64,000 nucleotides of DNA from Zanthoxylum bungeanum (GCA_019454045.1 SKCR01038864.1:124001-188000); one strand, 5' to 3'. Positions 46,430 to 58,264 are shown, counted from the stretch's first letter. Program-made: numbers and translations. The notes: generated by a model not told the origin, from the sequence alone.

Positions 46430-49400
46430 TCAGCCAACCCCCACATGCAACAACTTCATGCAGTGTGAGAGTTTGGTGGCAGTCACAATTTTTGTCCCCA
46501 TGTCAGATGGGTTATCTTCAGTTGGGACCTTCTTGATCTCAATCTTACCACTTGAGATGATTTCCCTCACAAAATGATACTTTACATCCACATGCTTGGT
46601 TCTCTCATGATGTACTGGATTTTTGCTCAAATGTATTGCACTCTGACTGTTAGAATACACAACTGTCTTACCCTGAAGTTGTTGTATTTCGGTTAAGATA
46701 CCTTGAAGCCAAATGGCTTCATTGAACACATCAGTTATGACTATGTATTCAGCTTCGGTAGTTGAGAGTGTAACTAATGGTTGCAGACTTGACTTCCAGC
46801 TGATGCAATTTCCACCAAGAGTGAAATAGTATGCTATAGTTGACTTTCTTGAGTTTCTGTCACCTGCAAAATCAGAATCCACGTACCCTACCAAATCTAA
46901 AGCGTTAGATTTGTTAAAGCATAAATCATAATCAACAGTTGTATTTATGTATCTTAATAACCACTGCAAAGCACTCCAGTGTGCACCACCCGAATTTGAC
47001 ATAAATCTACTCAACAAAGATACAGCATATGACAAATCAGGTCTCGTACTAATCATGACATACATCACAGAACCTATAGCATTTGCATAATGTACATTTT
47101 CCATTTTAATCATCTCATACCTATTAGCAGGACTTTGGGATTTAGACAAAATAAAATGACTCGCAAGAGGCTGACTAACGGGCTTACAACCACTTACCCC
47201 AAACCTAGATGCTACCTTTTGTAAATATGTGGACTGATGTATTTTCAGGCAATTTTTACTTATATCTCTATCAATGGTCATACCTAGGATTCTCTTTGCA
47301 CTACCTAGGTCTTTCATGTCAAATTCACTATTCAACTACTTCTTAAGATTGTTAATAGCATTCATTGATTCAGAGATTAGAAGCATGTCATCAACATACA
47401 ATAACAAATATACATGACAGTTATCATTAAGCATGAAATAGAAGCAACTATCATATTTACTCCTTACGAATCCAATACTAAGCACAAACGTATCAAATCT
47501 TTTGTACCATTGCCTAGGTGACTGTTTAAGACCATATAAAGATTTATTGAGCAGGCAAACATACTCAGGATGGTTTTTATCCATAAAACCTGCAGGTTGA
47601 GACGTGTAAATTTTCTCTTCTAACTCTCCATGAAAAAAAAGCAGTTTTTACATCCAATTGTTCCAGTTCGATGTTATATTGAACTACTAGAGCTAACATC
47701 ATTCTAATAATTTTAAATTTAACTACAGGTGAGAAAATTTCATTATAGTCTACCCATTCCCGTTGAGTAAATCCTTTTGCTACAAGTCTGGCTTTAAACC
47801 TAATAGGGTCACTAGACAGTAGTCTTTCTTTGACCTTAAACAACCATTTACACTCAACCAACTTCTGGTTTTTAGGTTTAGGAACCAAAGTCCAGGTTTG
47901 GTTTTTCCTAAGAGAAGACATCTCTTCTTTCATGGCCGCTTCTCATTCATGTTTATGGGTAGACCTTAATGCCTCTCCTAAGCTAGCAGGCTCTATTTTA
48001 TTTATTTCATGACTTGATATTAATGCACAGAAATATAAATCATTGGTTGAGTAATCATACCTGGTAGGAGGTCTTACATGCCTCATACTTCTGTCTCTTG
48101 CTAGCTGGTAGTTTGTCAATGTGTCTTGTGGTGTTTCATCGTGTTGCTCATATGATTCATTCAGCTGATTTTGATCCAATTGATCTATTGTGTCCTCTTC
48201 ACTTTGTTCTTGCATCTCAGTCACTTCATTTCTATTTTCTTCCGGATTACTACTCCTAGGTTGGGCGTCCTCAGATGTCTCTGTGTCTGGCCAGTCACCA
48301 ACTTGATCAGTGGTCCTCCACCTGCATCTGAGCTCCACCTGCATCTGAGCTCCACCTGCAAGATCAAAATCTGCTAGATCCTTTTTCTAAGGCATCTGCA
48401 TTCTTGTTAGTGGATTTACATGGAAAATAAAGTTCATTGAATATAACATCCCTACTAACTATAATTTTGACTCCATGTGACTCCATTTCCCATAGCCTAT
48501 ACCATTTTGTCCCTTCTTGATATCCTAAAAAAACACACTTAATTGACATTGGTTCAAGTTTTCCTATGGACTGATGAGCATAAGCTTCACAGCCAAACAC
48601 TCTAAGGTGGGCAAGCTTTTGTGTTCTACCAGACCAGATTTCTTCGGGGCTCTTAAACTGGACTGAACTATTAGGGCTAAGATTTACAAGATGTGTAGCG
48701 GTATTGAGTGCCTCACCCCAAAAGGACCTTGGAAGTTCGGATGAGAATAACAGGCATCTTATCTTTTCTAATAGGGTTCTATTCATTCTTTCCGCAACTC
48801 CATTTTGTTGAGGGGTGTTTCTCACAGTCCTATGTCTCAGGATACCTTCATTAGTACAAAATTGATCAAACTCAGTATTACAAAATTCTAACCCATTATC
48901 TGTTCTCAAGACTTTCACTTTGTTACTAGTTTGATTTTCTACTAAGACTTTCCATTCTTTAAACTTTACCAAAGCTTCATCCTTTGATTTTAGCAAGAAT
49001 ATCCATACCTTCCTACTGTAATCATCAACAATAGAGAGAAAATATTTCTTACCCTCATGTGTCTGGACCTTGGCTGGTCCTCATAGATCACAGTGTAGAT
49101 ACTCCAGGCTGGCTTTTGACAAGTGTATTCCAGTTGGAAAGCTATGTCTGTGCTGTTTGCCCAACACACAGATCTCACAAAACTCTAGTGGCTTCAACTT
49201 GTCCTTTCTGAATTGTCCCTGCTTGTTGAGTACTTGCATGCCTTTCTGGCCAATGTGACCAAGTCTCAAGTGCCATATATTAGTCATATCAACATTAGAA
49301 GTTAGAGCAGAAATGAGTTTTTCTGAGAATACATGGTGTCCATTTAAAACATACAGTCCGTTTCTTTTTATGCCAGTTAGGATTAGTTTCTTACCCTTAG

Positions 49401-49833
49401 ATATGTACATGTTTCCTTGGTGAGCTTTATATGTGAAACCTAATTCATCTAGAGCTCCAAGTGATATCAAGTTCCGTTTTAAATCAGGTACATATCTAAC
49501 ATCAGTAAGGATCCTAATTTTACCATCATGAAGTTTGAGCGTTATGTCCCCAACTCACTGTATCCTACAAGTATTGTCATTTCCCATATAAACCGACCCA
49601 TGGTCAAAATTTCTAAAATTGATAAACCAGTCCCTATAGGGACTCATGTGAAAGGAGCACGCTGAGTCCAATATCCACTCTCTGCTAATATGATCACTAG
49701 ACACGGTCAATGCCTCTGAAAGGCAAATCGACCCCTTCTCGGCAGCCACAGTGGCGATGCCTTCATTCTTCTGTTCCCTAAGGAATTTATAGCAATTCCT
49801 TTTAAGGTGTCCCTCTTTCCACAATGATAGCAC
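46430..49833 (-). pseudogene. Copia-G pol (protease, integrase, RT, RNase H)
   Basis: Minus-strand domain order. Protease carries the active-site motif WILDSACSFHMSP (within 49555-49833, DSA for the commoner DSG). Pre-integrase carries IWHLRLGHIGQKGMQVL (49081-49470). A UGA then interrupts HCDL-GPAK near 49080. The integrase core is at 48364-48996 with RTDNGLEF and NTPQQNGVAERMNRTL. RT is at 47577-47933 (ARLVAKGFTQ, FSPVVKF). A frameshift follows in the DVKTAF region. RT continues at 47336-47584 with LLYVDDMLLI, and one TAG separates this from the 46430-47335 frame carrying DMKDLGSAKRILGM and RNase H (SWKSSLQPLVTLSTTEAEY, TKHVDVKYHFVREII). Lesions are few, which fits a moderately young insertion. 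It resembles the Tnt1/Tork side of Copia. Confidence 0.9.
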
Positions 49834-50535
49834 TTCTTTCCATTGTTCTTATTCTTATCATTTTTATTTTTTTTCTTCCATTTAGGTTCTTGATTATTTG
49901 ATGGATTATTATTCTGCCCACTATATTTCCTGTCATTTTTTCCTTTCACGAAGAGGTTCGTTCCACCTCTCCTACTGGTTCTCAGTTTTAACTCTCTAGC
50001 CCTTATCCCAGATATTACCAAGTCTAGCCTAGGTACAAGTGTACTGCAGTGAGTTCTTTACGACACTATATTCTTCAGGTTGTGAATTTAATAGAATCAT
50101 AGCTTCGCTAGAATCTCCTAAAGCTTGGTCAAATCCTTTAAGGATTTGAGTCATTTTCGTGAATTCATCCAGGTTATCATCTATAGACTTATTTATGTCC
50201 ATCTTATAGTTAAACAAATTTCCTTTCAAGAAAACTAAATTTGGAGCAGAAATAACAGAATAAAGGGATTCGAGTTTACCCCAGAGTTGGATGGCAGTGT
50301 CCATTCCGTCAACCTTCCTTATTACCGAATCGCCAAGGTGAAGGAAAATCAGGTTGTATGTTTCTTCCAAAATTTCGGCCTTCACATCCTTTTCCATCTT
50401 TGGCCATTTTTCTGCGTCAGGTTCCAACGCCAAGACCACCTTATGATGAGATATCAATACTCTCATTTTCCTTTTCCAAGTGGTAAAATCCTCTTTCCCG
50501 TCAAAGATGCCAATGTCGAGTTTGATTGTCGACAT
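49707..50535 (-). pseudogene. Copia-G gag, frameshifted inside the zinc knuckle
   Basis: The ATG at 50533-50535 begins MSTIKLDIGIFDGKEDFTTW, followed by the gag domain to a stop at 50029. A second frame at 49707-50021 carries a basic, asparagine-rich linker and the first half of a zinc knuckle, KCYHCGK. One missing A in the run there shifts the frame, so the second half (EGHLKRNCYKFL) continues in the frame of the protease, at 49555-49833. Gag binds and packages the RNA; this copy would give a truncated product. Confidence 0.88.
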
Positions 50536-51258
50536 TTTTGTTTTTAACCCAAAATTTTAGTTTGGCAACCAGAATCTTGATTAGCAACTCAATTTCCTGA
50601 TTCGGCAGCACTGATCTGTGACAGTAAACTCGGCAACAGGGGTTTTGGTCTGCAACTCAGATCCCTAATTCGGCACCCCTTTCTTGGTCACGGCAACTCT
50701 GCCATTCACTCAGCAAATTTCTTGGTCGACTGACTTGAGATCTTCAGTTCGAAACCCTAATCGGCACTCCTTTCTTGGTCACGGCAACTCTGCCCTTCAC
50801 TCGACAACTCAGACGTTTGGTCGTCCAGTCTCAGATCTTGGTCGTCGATCAGATTTGATCTTCAACCCAAGAAAATGAAAAACAGCGACTCAGATTGATC
50901 GGCGTCACCCTCTGCAACTCAGATCGATCGGCGACACTTTCTGTTACTCAGATTGGTCGGCAACACTCTCAATGGCTGCCTTAGGGATCTTGAACGGTAA
51001 TTCAATCAAAGATCAGGTCTGTGACTTCGCAGGGATGAGTCGCCAATCAGCACAGGGATGTAATAGTCAGTTTTGTTCTTCACTCAGCAAGGGTCTTTGT
51101 TCAATCGGCTTGGTGTATTGATTGGATGTTTGAGAGAAAGAGAGGACTTTAATTGGAAAGATCTTGTTCGGCTCTTTCTTTGGCAGCACAGAGTCTTGGT
51201 CGACAAACCTAGGGATTTTTATCTTCGTCCAATCTTGATCTCTTTTATTTTTTAACAA
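50536..51258 (-). other. Copia-G leader with a 91-bp tandem duplication
   Basis: Untranslated region between primer site and gag. A unit containing 'cggcacycctttcttggtca' is present twice, at about 50671 and 50762, a period of 91 bp. The whole region is richer in 'ggcaactc' and 'cagatc' motifs than its neighbours. No coding inferred. Confidence 0.6.
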
Positions 51259-51270
51259 GCTCTGATATCA
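51259..51270 (-). promoter_or_regulatory. Primer-binding site of Copia-G
   Basis: The minus strand reads TGATATCAGAGC, one base from the Copia consensus TGGTATCAGAGC, adjoining the 5' LTR. Confidence 0.85.
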
Positions 51271-51271
51271 C

Positions 51272-51786
51272 TGTAATACTTACACGCCCATAATTGATTT
51301 TTGAATGCAATCCAAATGCCCAAATCGATTTTCAGAACAGAAAACAAAATCAGAAATCATCCACACTCAAGATTTTTACCGTGGTTCGCCTGAAAAAATT
51401 TCAGACTACATCCACGTTGAACTCCGGAAATCAGAAGCTCACTGCACTAATTAATATCAAGATTACACAAGAATCTTGAAGAAGCTTACAACAACAATTT
51501 CCCCAAATTACAGAACAATCACAAGATAAACCCTAATCTCTAATAGTGTCAATCTCAACTCACAATTGAAGATCACACAAACTTGGATTAGGAATTTGGC
51601 TCAATGAAAGAACAAATAGCAAAAACAAGAATAGGAGAAATCTGAGAAGCAAAAATATTTTTTTCTACCTTTACTCAACCCTAGCATCCATTATATATGG
51701 TGAGCAAAATATGTATTGAAAGTAACGGCAGAGATTGATCCATGTGTCACCCATCCAACGGGTGAAAGAGGGCTTCACATTTTACA
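51272..51786 (-). mobile_element. 5' LTR of Copia-G
   Basis: 515 bp, TG...CA, starting on the minus strand TGTAAAATGTGAAGCCC at 51786. The TATA-like stretch attatatatgg (plus strand, near 51690) lies where a promoter is expected. Confidence 0.9.
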
Positions 51787-52064
51787 TTTTCCTTAATAAT
51801 TTAAATAATTTAAATATTTACATAGTTTTTATGATCTTCTTTAGTCTACTGAAGCTACTTAGAGCTTATTATTTTCATTAGAGCTGATTATTTTCATTTT
51901 TCATTTGAAGGACTCAGTTTAATTTTCTCGCAACTAATTGAATAGTCAACTTATTTTTTTTAAGTACTTAGTTTTTATTTGTATGTTAATATGTTTACAT
52001 GAAAGATTTTTTGGAGTGTTTTGATTGTTGAGCGAGGAATAATAACAGGTTTATGATCTTGCAG

Positions 52065-52120
52065 AGGCATTGAAGTTTTTTTTTACCCTAGAAGCTATGA
52101 TTGATCGAGAAATAGAAGGA
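52065..52120 (+). pseudogene. ACD11-like: ACD11-like internal exon remnant
   Basis: After an acceptor tgatcttgcag (AG at 52063-52064) the frame reads, with G supplied by the previous exon, EALKFFFTLEAMIDREIEG. This matches the ACD11 segment with pattern EA.K...TL..M.D..IE, at the right place and phase. The expected continuation (CVRKAGSHTRNLL) is absent and stops follow soon after. The 51787-52064 stretch before it is intron-like and the HACSLVSPL exon could not be found there. Confidence 0.55.
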
Positions 52121-52535
52121 ATTTTTAATTCTTCTATTTTAATTTAGTTGACTTAAAAGTTTGGCAGTCAATGATGACACACTTCAGTTGGTTTTAGTTC
52201 ATATTCAGTGTAGGCAGACTGGCAGAGGTATGTATTGACTTGAGTTGTTATAATTATAAGCAATGAAAACTTAGTGAAGACATTATGATATGTTCATCAA
52301 CTTTCATTCTCAATTTGGATTTCTTTTCTAAGCAACCTTGAAGCTTCGTTTGTAATGGTTGAAACAAAAAAAAAAAGAGCAAGGCTTGGATCTAAGTGAA
52401 TTGTGGGTTCGATTAGTCTAATTATCTCAATCTAATGTTAACTGCGGATATGAGGTGTGAGCACCTATGATAGGAAATTAGGATTAAACATCTTCGAAAA
52501 AAGTTGTACCTGCCATTTAGCAAACACGTGCATAT
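52121..52535 (+). other. Intron-like sequence of the ACD11-like locus
   Basis: AT-rich sequence with no recognised element. A short A-run near 52366 is the only simple repeat. Confidence 0.45.
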
Positions 52536-54018
52536 TGATGAGTACCTAAAATATACACTTTTCAGGTATATTTATCATTGATTTGTCCTTAAATTACGTT
52601 CTTAAATATGTTACATGCACTAATATTTATTTTTTATTGTTTATGATGCATTATATGAAGAATTGGGTAAAACTGAGTAAAAACTCGAAATTCCCAATTT
52701 ATACCAATGATTTCCTAATTTGTGCAGTTGTTAGTATTTTGGCCATAATTTTCTCATGTGATGTTAAAATGAGGTGATTCAAGTTGCATTGGAAAGAAGA
52801 CTCAATTATCTACAATTTTGTAGTTTATGTCGAAGACTGAATCAGACTCATTCTTGGCTAAAATCGAGCTTGAAATTGATAATTCTGTATTGTCAGTTGT
52901 GGCGCGACACAAACAAATTTGTGGTGTGCCACTAAGCAGATCAAAATCGTTCTAGAGAGTTGGAAAAGGTCTGTGGCACTCCACTAAGACTTTTGTGGCG
53001 CGCCATCAATGTGATAACTCCAAAATTGAATAGGAAACTTGATTTTTATGATATCTATATAAGGGGAACTCCAGGGTTACTTCACTTATATTTTTTTGGG
53101 AGGAAAATAAGCCTCTTTTGAGGCCAAAAAACTCTCTAAACATAGCAATCATTCAAGAACAACCAAGAATAAGAATATCAAATAAGGATTAAGAATAAAA
53201 GATTGAAGAATTTAGAAAGTGAAGATTGACAACCTTTATGATTTGTTTTCTTTATCCATTCTTTGTTGTTTATTATGTTGAATACCATGATGATTTTGTT
53301 TATCTTCTTCATCATTAACTAGATCTTGTTTTAGGATTGCAATGAAACCCAAAATGAACATTTATTAATTAAATCTATTTTATGATTGCTTTGTGAACTT
53401 CTATGTGGATCGTTTATCATTCTCTTTGCTTAATTTATTTTAATGCTTAGCCAATAATAGGATAGTTGTGGTAAACCCTAACGAACTTGAAAATTAAAAT
53501 TTTGGTTTAGCTTTAGGAATCGATAATGCGTGATCGTATTCATAAAATCGATTTTCGTGCAGGATATGAATATACTTGCAGGGCATGCGTAGCCATAATT
53601 AGAACCTGATCGTAATGAGTTCGACTTAGATTAATTATCGTAGGAATACAGGTAATTGAACTAAGTTGGACGTTTTTACTCGACCATCGGAAGAGGCTTG
53701 TAGATAACTTCGTGTTCTAGGTTAATAATTCATTATATTTGATTAGTGAAAGGAGGAGAAAGATTTAAGGAAATGTTGTGGGAAACTGTGATCTTAGGTA
53801 TTTTTTATTTTATTATTTTCGTGTGTTTATTATATATTTACTTTGCTTTTACTTTAGTTTGTTAGTTAATACGTCTTCCTTCATAATCGTTAGTCTAGAT
53901 AAGATTAGAGTTGAGACAATTTAGTATTTGACATTAATAACAATTCTTCATGGGATCGATATCTTTATATATTATTTTTACGATACGTGCGTTTGTGTGC
54001 TATATAGAATTGCTATCA
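52536..54018 (+). mobile_element. Solo LTR (TGATGAGTACC family)
   Basis: It begins TGATGAGTACCTAAAATATAC and ends agaattgctatca, with flanking 5-mers catat (52531-52535) and cgtat (54019-54023), 4 of 5 matching. 'tatctatataagggg' near 53060 is a plausible core promoter. 'catgggatcgatatctttat' near the end parallels the ends of the LTRs at 16509 and 33507, placing it in the same broad family. Length is 1,483 bp, with no internal region. Confidence 0.7.
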
Positions 54019-54245
54019 CGTATCCACTATCACAAGATTGAAGATAAATATATGAGGAAGTAGGTAATACCATTGAATTTTATGAGTGCTAAATTTTGGG
54101 CTATGAGGTTTTGAGATATCATTGATCTATAATATGGTTGAGACTGTATTGCCCTTGTTTCATTTTGCCAGAAAAAGCATTTTTTCAGGTTTGTCCTAGA
54201 CTGAGTGATTCGAAAAAGGACACTTCTGATTGAACTGAATTAACA

Positions 54246-54259
54246 TGGGATGGAAACTT
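54246..54259. repeat. Target-site duplication of the LINE, left copy
   Basis: tgggatggaaactt, repeated exactly at 61648-61661. A 14-bp duplication is typical of LINE integration. Confidence 0.9.
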
Positions 54260-54291
54260 TTTTTTTTTTGAAAAGAAAGTAACACTTGTCG

Positions 54292-54759
54292 CTAACCTCC
54301 ATTAAGGATAAGGTACATGATTTCTGCTGGAAATGAATCCAACCATACAATTGTTTCAACATTTTGGATTGCTAACTTAGCTAAAGAGTGGGCCACAACA
54401 TTAAAATTTCCGGATGCATGAGAACATTTAAAACTTTGGAAATGTCTACATGCATCCTCAATATCAGAAATTACCCAAGACACTTCTGTAATATTGCTAC
54501 TCCTATTGTTAATTAGATCTACAACCCCCTGAACATCTGATTCCACAACAATCGAAACCAGCACTACCTGTTCCGCTAGTTGCATACCCCATCTTACTGC
54601 CTCAGCTTCCGTATAGAGCACGTTTCCACAGAATTTCGACACTTTACTGCCTGCCGCTATAATCATACCATTCCAGTCTCTAATAATAGCTCCCATTCCA
54701 GAAAATTTCTTGGTCTTGACCAGTCTTTTCTTGGTCTTGCCTAAGACTTCCCATACCAA
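54292..54759 (-). pseudogene. LINE ORF2 C-terminal RNase H domain (RVT_3-like)
   Basis: The open frame of 155 codons shows a plant LINE-type RNase H: SGMGAIIRDWNGMIIAAG, then TEAEAVRWGMQLA with the Glu of the active site, VESDVQGVVDLI with an Asp, and near the end NFNVVAHSLAKLA. The first catalytic Asp (usually in a NTDGA-like context) is lost in the 5' deletion. It would remove the RNA strand after target-primed synthesis. It is joined almost directly to the ORF1 end, so the roughly 3-kb endonuclease/RT region is absent. Confidence 0.8.
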
Positions 54760-54925
54760 TCTTTCTTGGGCTTACAGGGCCCATTAACCTCAAAGTAGTA
54801 TTTTTTCCAATTTCCTTGTCTTTTACCTTTCCCGCCACAACGTCCAGCCTGTATGCCTCTTTTTTCCCACCAGCTACATCACTGTGGTTGTCCTTTCCTA
54901 GACCATGCTGGCACAGACCTATGTC

Positions 54926-55790
54926 TCATCTAGCTACTGACACGTCATCACCCTCTGTTACATTGCAGTTTGTTGGCGGATCTTTTTTTGTCGTATCTCC
55001 TTTGGAAGATGAATCAGTACCATTTTGCATCGGCAAGTGATCGGGAAAACACTGCATCTGGTGGTTTCCATCATGTCCGGCTTCTTCTGCAGCATTATCT
55101 TTCCTCCACTGTTCCCTATTCCATCTTTCCCTTTCACGATTCTGCTTTGTTCTTTCAGCTTGAGAAGCAGCTCTCATCCAAACTCCATAAGCGAATCCCT
55201 CTTTAGGTTGTGTTTTGAACAATGGGCATTCTCGGTACTGGTGGCCCATACATCCACAGCAGAAGCAGAAATCTGGTAACCTTTCATACAAGATTGGTAG
55301 TATAATATTATCCCCATCTTCCTGCTCCAAAACTACCATTTTCTTCAAAGGTTTCGACACATTTACTGATACTCTAACTCTAACAAATTTGCCCAAGCAC
55401 TCACCAGCCATATTTGTGTGAACTTCTTCTACCTTACCAATCTTCTCTCCTATCTTTTCGACTGTTTCTCTACTCATACATATAATGGGAATGTTGTGGA
55501 TCTGAACCCATAAAGAAGCATGGGTGAAAGGCTGTTTTAGTATATCTCCTATGCCCAAAGGCTCCTCTAAGACAATCAATGCTCTATCAAAGTGCCAAGG
55601 CCCTCCAGCAAGTACCCTCCGCTTATCTGCCTCCGAAGCAAACTTAAACAGAAAAATATTATCTCCCAGACTTTCAATCTTTACCTCTCTTACAGTCTTC
55701 CAAATTTGCTGCATTGCAGCTCTGAATCCTTCCATGTTTACTCCTCTTGTAAGAAGGACTTTACCCACCAATGATTCCGCTAACATTCGC
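54926..55790 (-). pseudogene. LINE ORF1, DUF4283 plus zinc knuckle (main part)
   Basis: The 286 residues from 55786 down carry a DUF4283-like N-domain (FLFKFASEADKRRVLAGGPW, LIVLEEP) and then a CCHC knuckle FCFCCGCMGHQYRECPLF typical of plant LINE ORF1. A charged, Arg/Asp/Gln-rich tail follows (REREWNREQ-like). The true start lies across Copia-I: 61382-61277 encodes METEELIRKRSSISLK through KTKGQR, which joins in frame to the MLAESLVGK here. Apart from that insertion the frame has no stop, and the full protein would be about 321 residues. It is a nucleic-acid-binding chaperone in the family. Confidence 0.85.
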
Positions 55791-56182
55791 TGTAATGAAT
55801 GAAGTCCATCTACACATGCATGGCCTACATGAGGAAGCTACCATGAAGCTTCAGTTTCAGTTGCCAGCCAACTCCCATGCACAAGGAAGAAGTTGTCATG
55901 CAAACTTTATGTGGCTTTGGATTTTGGAGAAACAAGCATCAAACTTTCAGTGGAGTGAATGGTGGGTTACTGTTCACATGTTGAAAAATTGTACAAATTT
56001 TGTATTATAAATAGAGGCCTTCCAGTGAGCTTAAAAGCATCCCAAAGAGTTGTAAACATAGAGAGAGTGAGAGGTTTTTTTCTTAAGTTTCATGTGTAAA
56101 CTTTGTATCTATTCTTGTAGTAATAGAATTGGATTCGGTTTTTCCTCAAAATACTCTCTAGGGTGATCGGTGAATCACAACA
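55791..56182 (+). mobile_element. 5' LTR of Copia-I
   Basis: TG...CA, starting TGTAATGAATGAAGTCC and ending gtgaatcacaaca. The TATA box tattataaatag lies near 56003; transcription would begin about 30 bases on, near 'gcttaaaagcatccc'. Confidence 0.93.
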
Positions 56183-56184
56183 AG

Positions 56185-56196
56185 TGGTATCAGAGC
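56185..56196 (+). promoter_or_regulatory. Primer-binding site of Copia-I
   Basis: Perfect TGGTATCAGAGC, two bases after the LTR. Confidence 0.95.
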
Positions 56197-56424
56197 TTTG
56201 GTTCTACTTTGGGGTCGTAAAACCGAAGAGCGGAGCTTGGTTCGGAAAATTTGAGTTCCGGTAAAATTGTCACAAATTATTTTCAAGCATACCATCAGAT
56301 AGCTCTCGTCGAGACGAGTTCAGCGGTATTTTTCGGCGATCAAATGGACATCCGAGGAGCCCGCACGCTTCGTCACTCTCTGGAAGAGTGAAGCCCACTC
56401 TCGCCACGCACCACACGTGTGTCT

Positions 56425-56640
56425 AGAGGAAGAAGACGACCACGTGGCGCCACGTTAGCCCTACAGCCACGTCAGCTTTACACGTCAGCCAGTCACGTCA
56501 TCGACACGTCATCCGCCACATCAGCGCCACGTGTCTGCCACGTCATTAAGCAGGTCCCACATCTGCCACGTCATCACTGCCACGTCATCTGCCACGTCAC
56601 CACTGCCACATCAGCTGACACATCAGCAGCCTGGTAAATT
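56425..56640 (+). repeat. CACGTCA-rich leader segment of Copia-I
   Basis: CACGTCA occurs eight times in this stretch, with further variants such as ccacatcagc, usually in a 'ctgccacgtcatc' context with a spacing of about 15-20 bases. It lies between the primer site and gag. CCACGTCA is the complement of TGACGTGG, a plant bZIP (hex/as-1-like) binding core. A regulatory role is inference. The open frame that happens to cross it is not credible as a protein. Confidence 0.65.
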
Positions 56641-56842
56641 TTATTTAGCCCCATGAAGTTTTGAAATTTACAGTTTTGCACCAGAACTTTTAGGAATTTA
56701 TAAATCAGCCCATGTGTCGGATTTAGACCAACGAAGTGTCTATTCCACCATTTTCGACCGTTCCGGACGCAACAGTGACTTCCGATTTGTGAAATTCAGC
56801 CCCGATTTTAACCTATTTTCATTTTAAACTTTAAAACTTAAA

Positions 56843-58264
56843 ATGGAAATGGAAGATTCCCCTTCTTGTGCAATGATTAAACTGGCTGCAACTAATTACT
56901 CCCTCTGGAAACCTCGGATGATAGATTTTTTGCATTGCAAAGATTTGTTTGATGTCATTGAGTTAAAGGGAGTGAAATCAGAGTCTGTTAAGGAGTATGA
57001 TTGGAATAAACTCAACAACAGAACTTTAGGTCAAATTAGGTAGTGGATCGGTCACAGTGTCTTCTATCACGTAGCACATGACACAAATGCTTATGAAATG
57101 TGGAGGAAATTGGAAGACATGTTCCAGGCCAAAACAACTCGGAATAAGGCCTTAATCATGAGGCGTTTGGTGAACCTGAAGCTACGGAGTGGAACTTCCG
57201 TTGCAGAACACACCAACGAGTTCCAAAGTCTGGTGAACCAGTTGTCTGCAGTAGACATGCAACTGGCAGACGAAGTTCAAGCCCTCTTGCTACTCAGTTC
57301 TCTTCCTGATAGCTGGGAGACTCTGGTGGTTACTCTCAGCAACTCAGCTCCAAGGGGCAAACTTACCATGCCTATGGTAAAGGATGCCCTGTCAAATGAA
57401 GAAGCCAGAAGAAAAGACGTGGGCTCAGATCAAACAGAAACCCTTGTCTCGGAGCAGCGAGGAAGACAACAGGAGAAACATCAAGATGGGAGGAGAGGCA
57501 GAAGCAAAAGCAAAGGAAAATCCAAGGACGGGAAAAAGACATACAAATGCTTCCACTGTGGCATTGAAGGCCACTTAAAGAAAAATTGCCAGAAACTACA
57601 ACGGGAGCAGGGACAAGGCAATAACCAGCCGAAGAAGAATGATGAGGAGACACTAGTAGTTACCATGGTAGATGTAGTTATATGCTCCGGCCAGGAAGAA
57701 GCATGCATTCACACCGCAACTCATGATGTCGAATGGGTGGTAGATACTGCATCATCCTACCACGTCACTCCTCACAGGGATTTTTTCACAACATACAAAG
57801 TAGGAGACTTTGGAGCAGTGAAGATGGGGAATACCAATTCTTCTCAGATAGTAGGAATTTATGAAATACAGTTGCAGACAAATGCAGGGTATACAATAAC
57901 CCTGAAGGAAGTCAGACATGTTCCAGACTTTCGGCTCAATTTACTCTCGGGGGTAGCCCTTGACAAACAGGGTTATGCTAGACACTTCAGTAATGGCACT
58001 TGGAGGATGATAAGAGGTGTCATGGTCATCGCCCGAGGACACATCTGTGGAACTCTATACAAGACTCATGTGAAGATATGTGCAGAAAGTCTCAATGTAG
58101 CTGAACCGGAGGCTTCTCAAAATCTGTGGCACCAGAGACTCGGTCACATGAGTGAAAGAGAGTTGTCTACCTTGACAAAGAAGGATCTAATCTATGTCTC
58201 CAAAAATGCAGCTCTGGATCCTTGCAACAACTGTCTATTCGATAAGCAACACAGTCTCTTTTAA
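56843..58264 (+). pseudogene. Copia-I gag, protease and pre-integrase
   Basis: The ATG at 56843 opens MEMEDSPSCAMIKLAATNYS, with NYSLWKPRMIDFL of the gag family. A TAG at 57041 interrupts it; the same frame then continues to 58264. Downstream are gag (UBN2-like) with VNLKLRSGTSVAEHTNEFQS, a lysine-rich stretch, zinc knuckle CFHCGIEGHLKKNC, protease WVVDTASSYHVTP (DTA for DSG) with the FRLNLLSG segment, and pre-integrase LWHQRLGHMS. It closely follows the Tnt1-94 layout. One stop makes it defective, but most of the polyprotein reads through. Confidence 0.9.

Larger units (their letters stand above)
45836..51786 (-). mobile_element. Copia-G, structurally complete element in ACD11-like intron 1
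   Basis: Two LTRs (45836-46312 and 51272-51786) bracket gag and pol on the minus strand, with a primer site and a polypurine tract in place. The same 5-mer ttttc lies at 45831-45835 and 51787-51791 as target duplication; the first T of the left-hand LTR copy is missing. The LTRs differ by roughly 16-17 substitutions by hand count (about 96% identity), plus one 38-bp deletion in the left-hand copy near 45899. Total length is about 5.95 kb. The coding region is broken by a few frameshifts and stops, so it is not autonomous as it stands. Confidence 0.9.

Noticed and set aside
54816..55802. Several plus-strand open frames of 60-92 codons over LINE ORF1
   Set aside because: They are antisense shadows of the DUF4283/zinc-knuckle ORF1 on the minus strand.
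56419..56637. Open frame rich in His, Thr and Ser before Copia-I gag
   Set aside because: It is produced by the CACGTCA minisatellite in the leader; no family resemblance, and gag starts at 56843.
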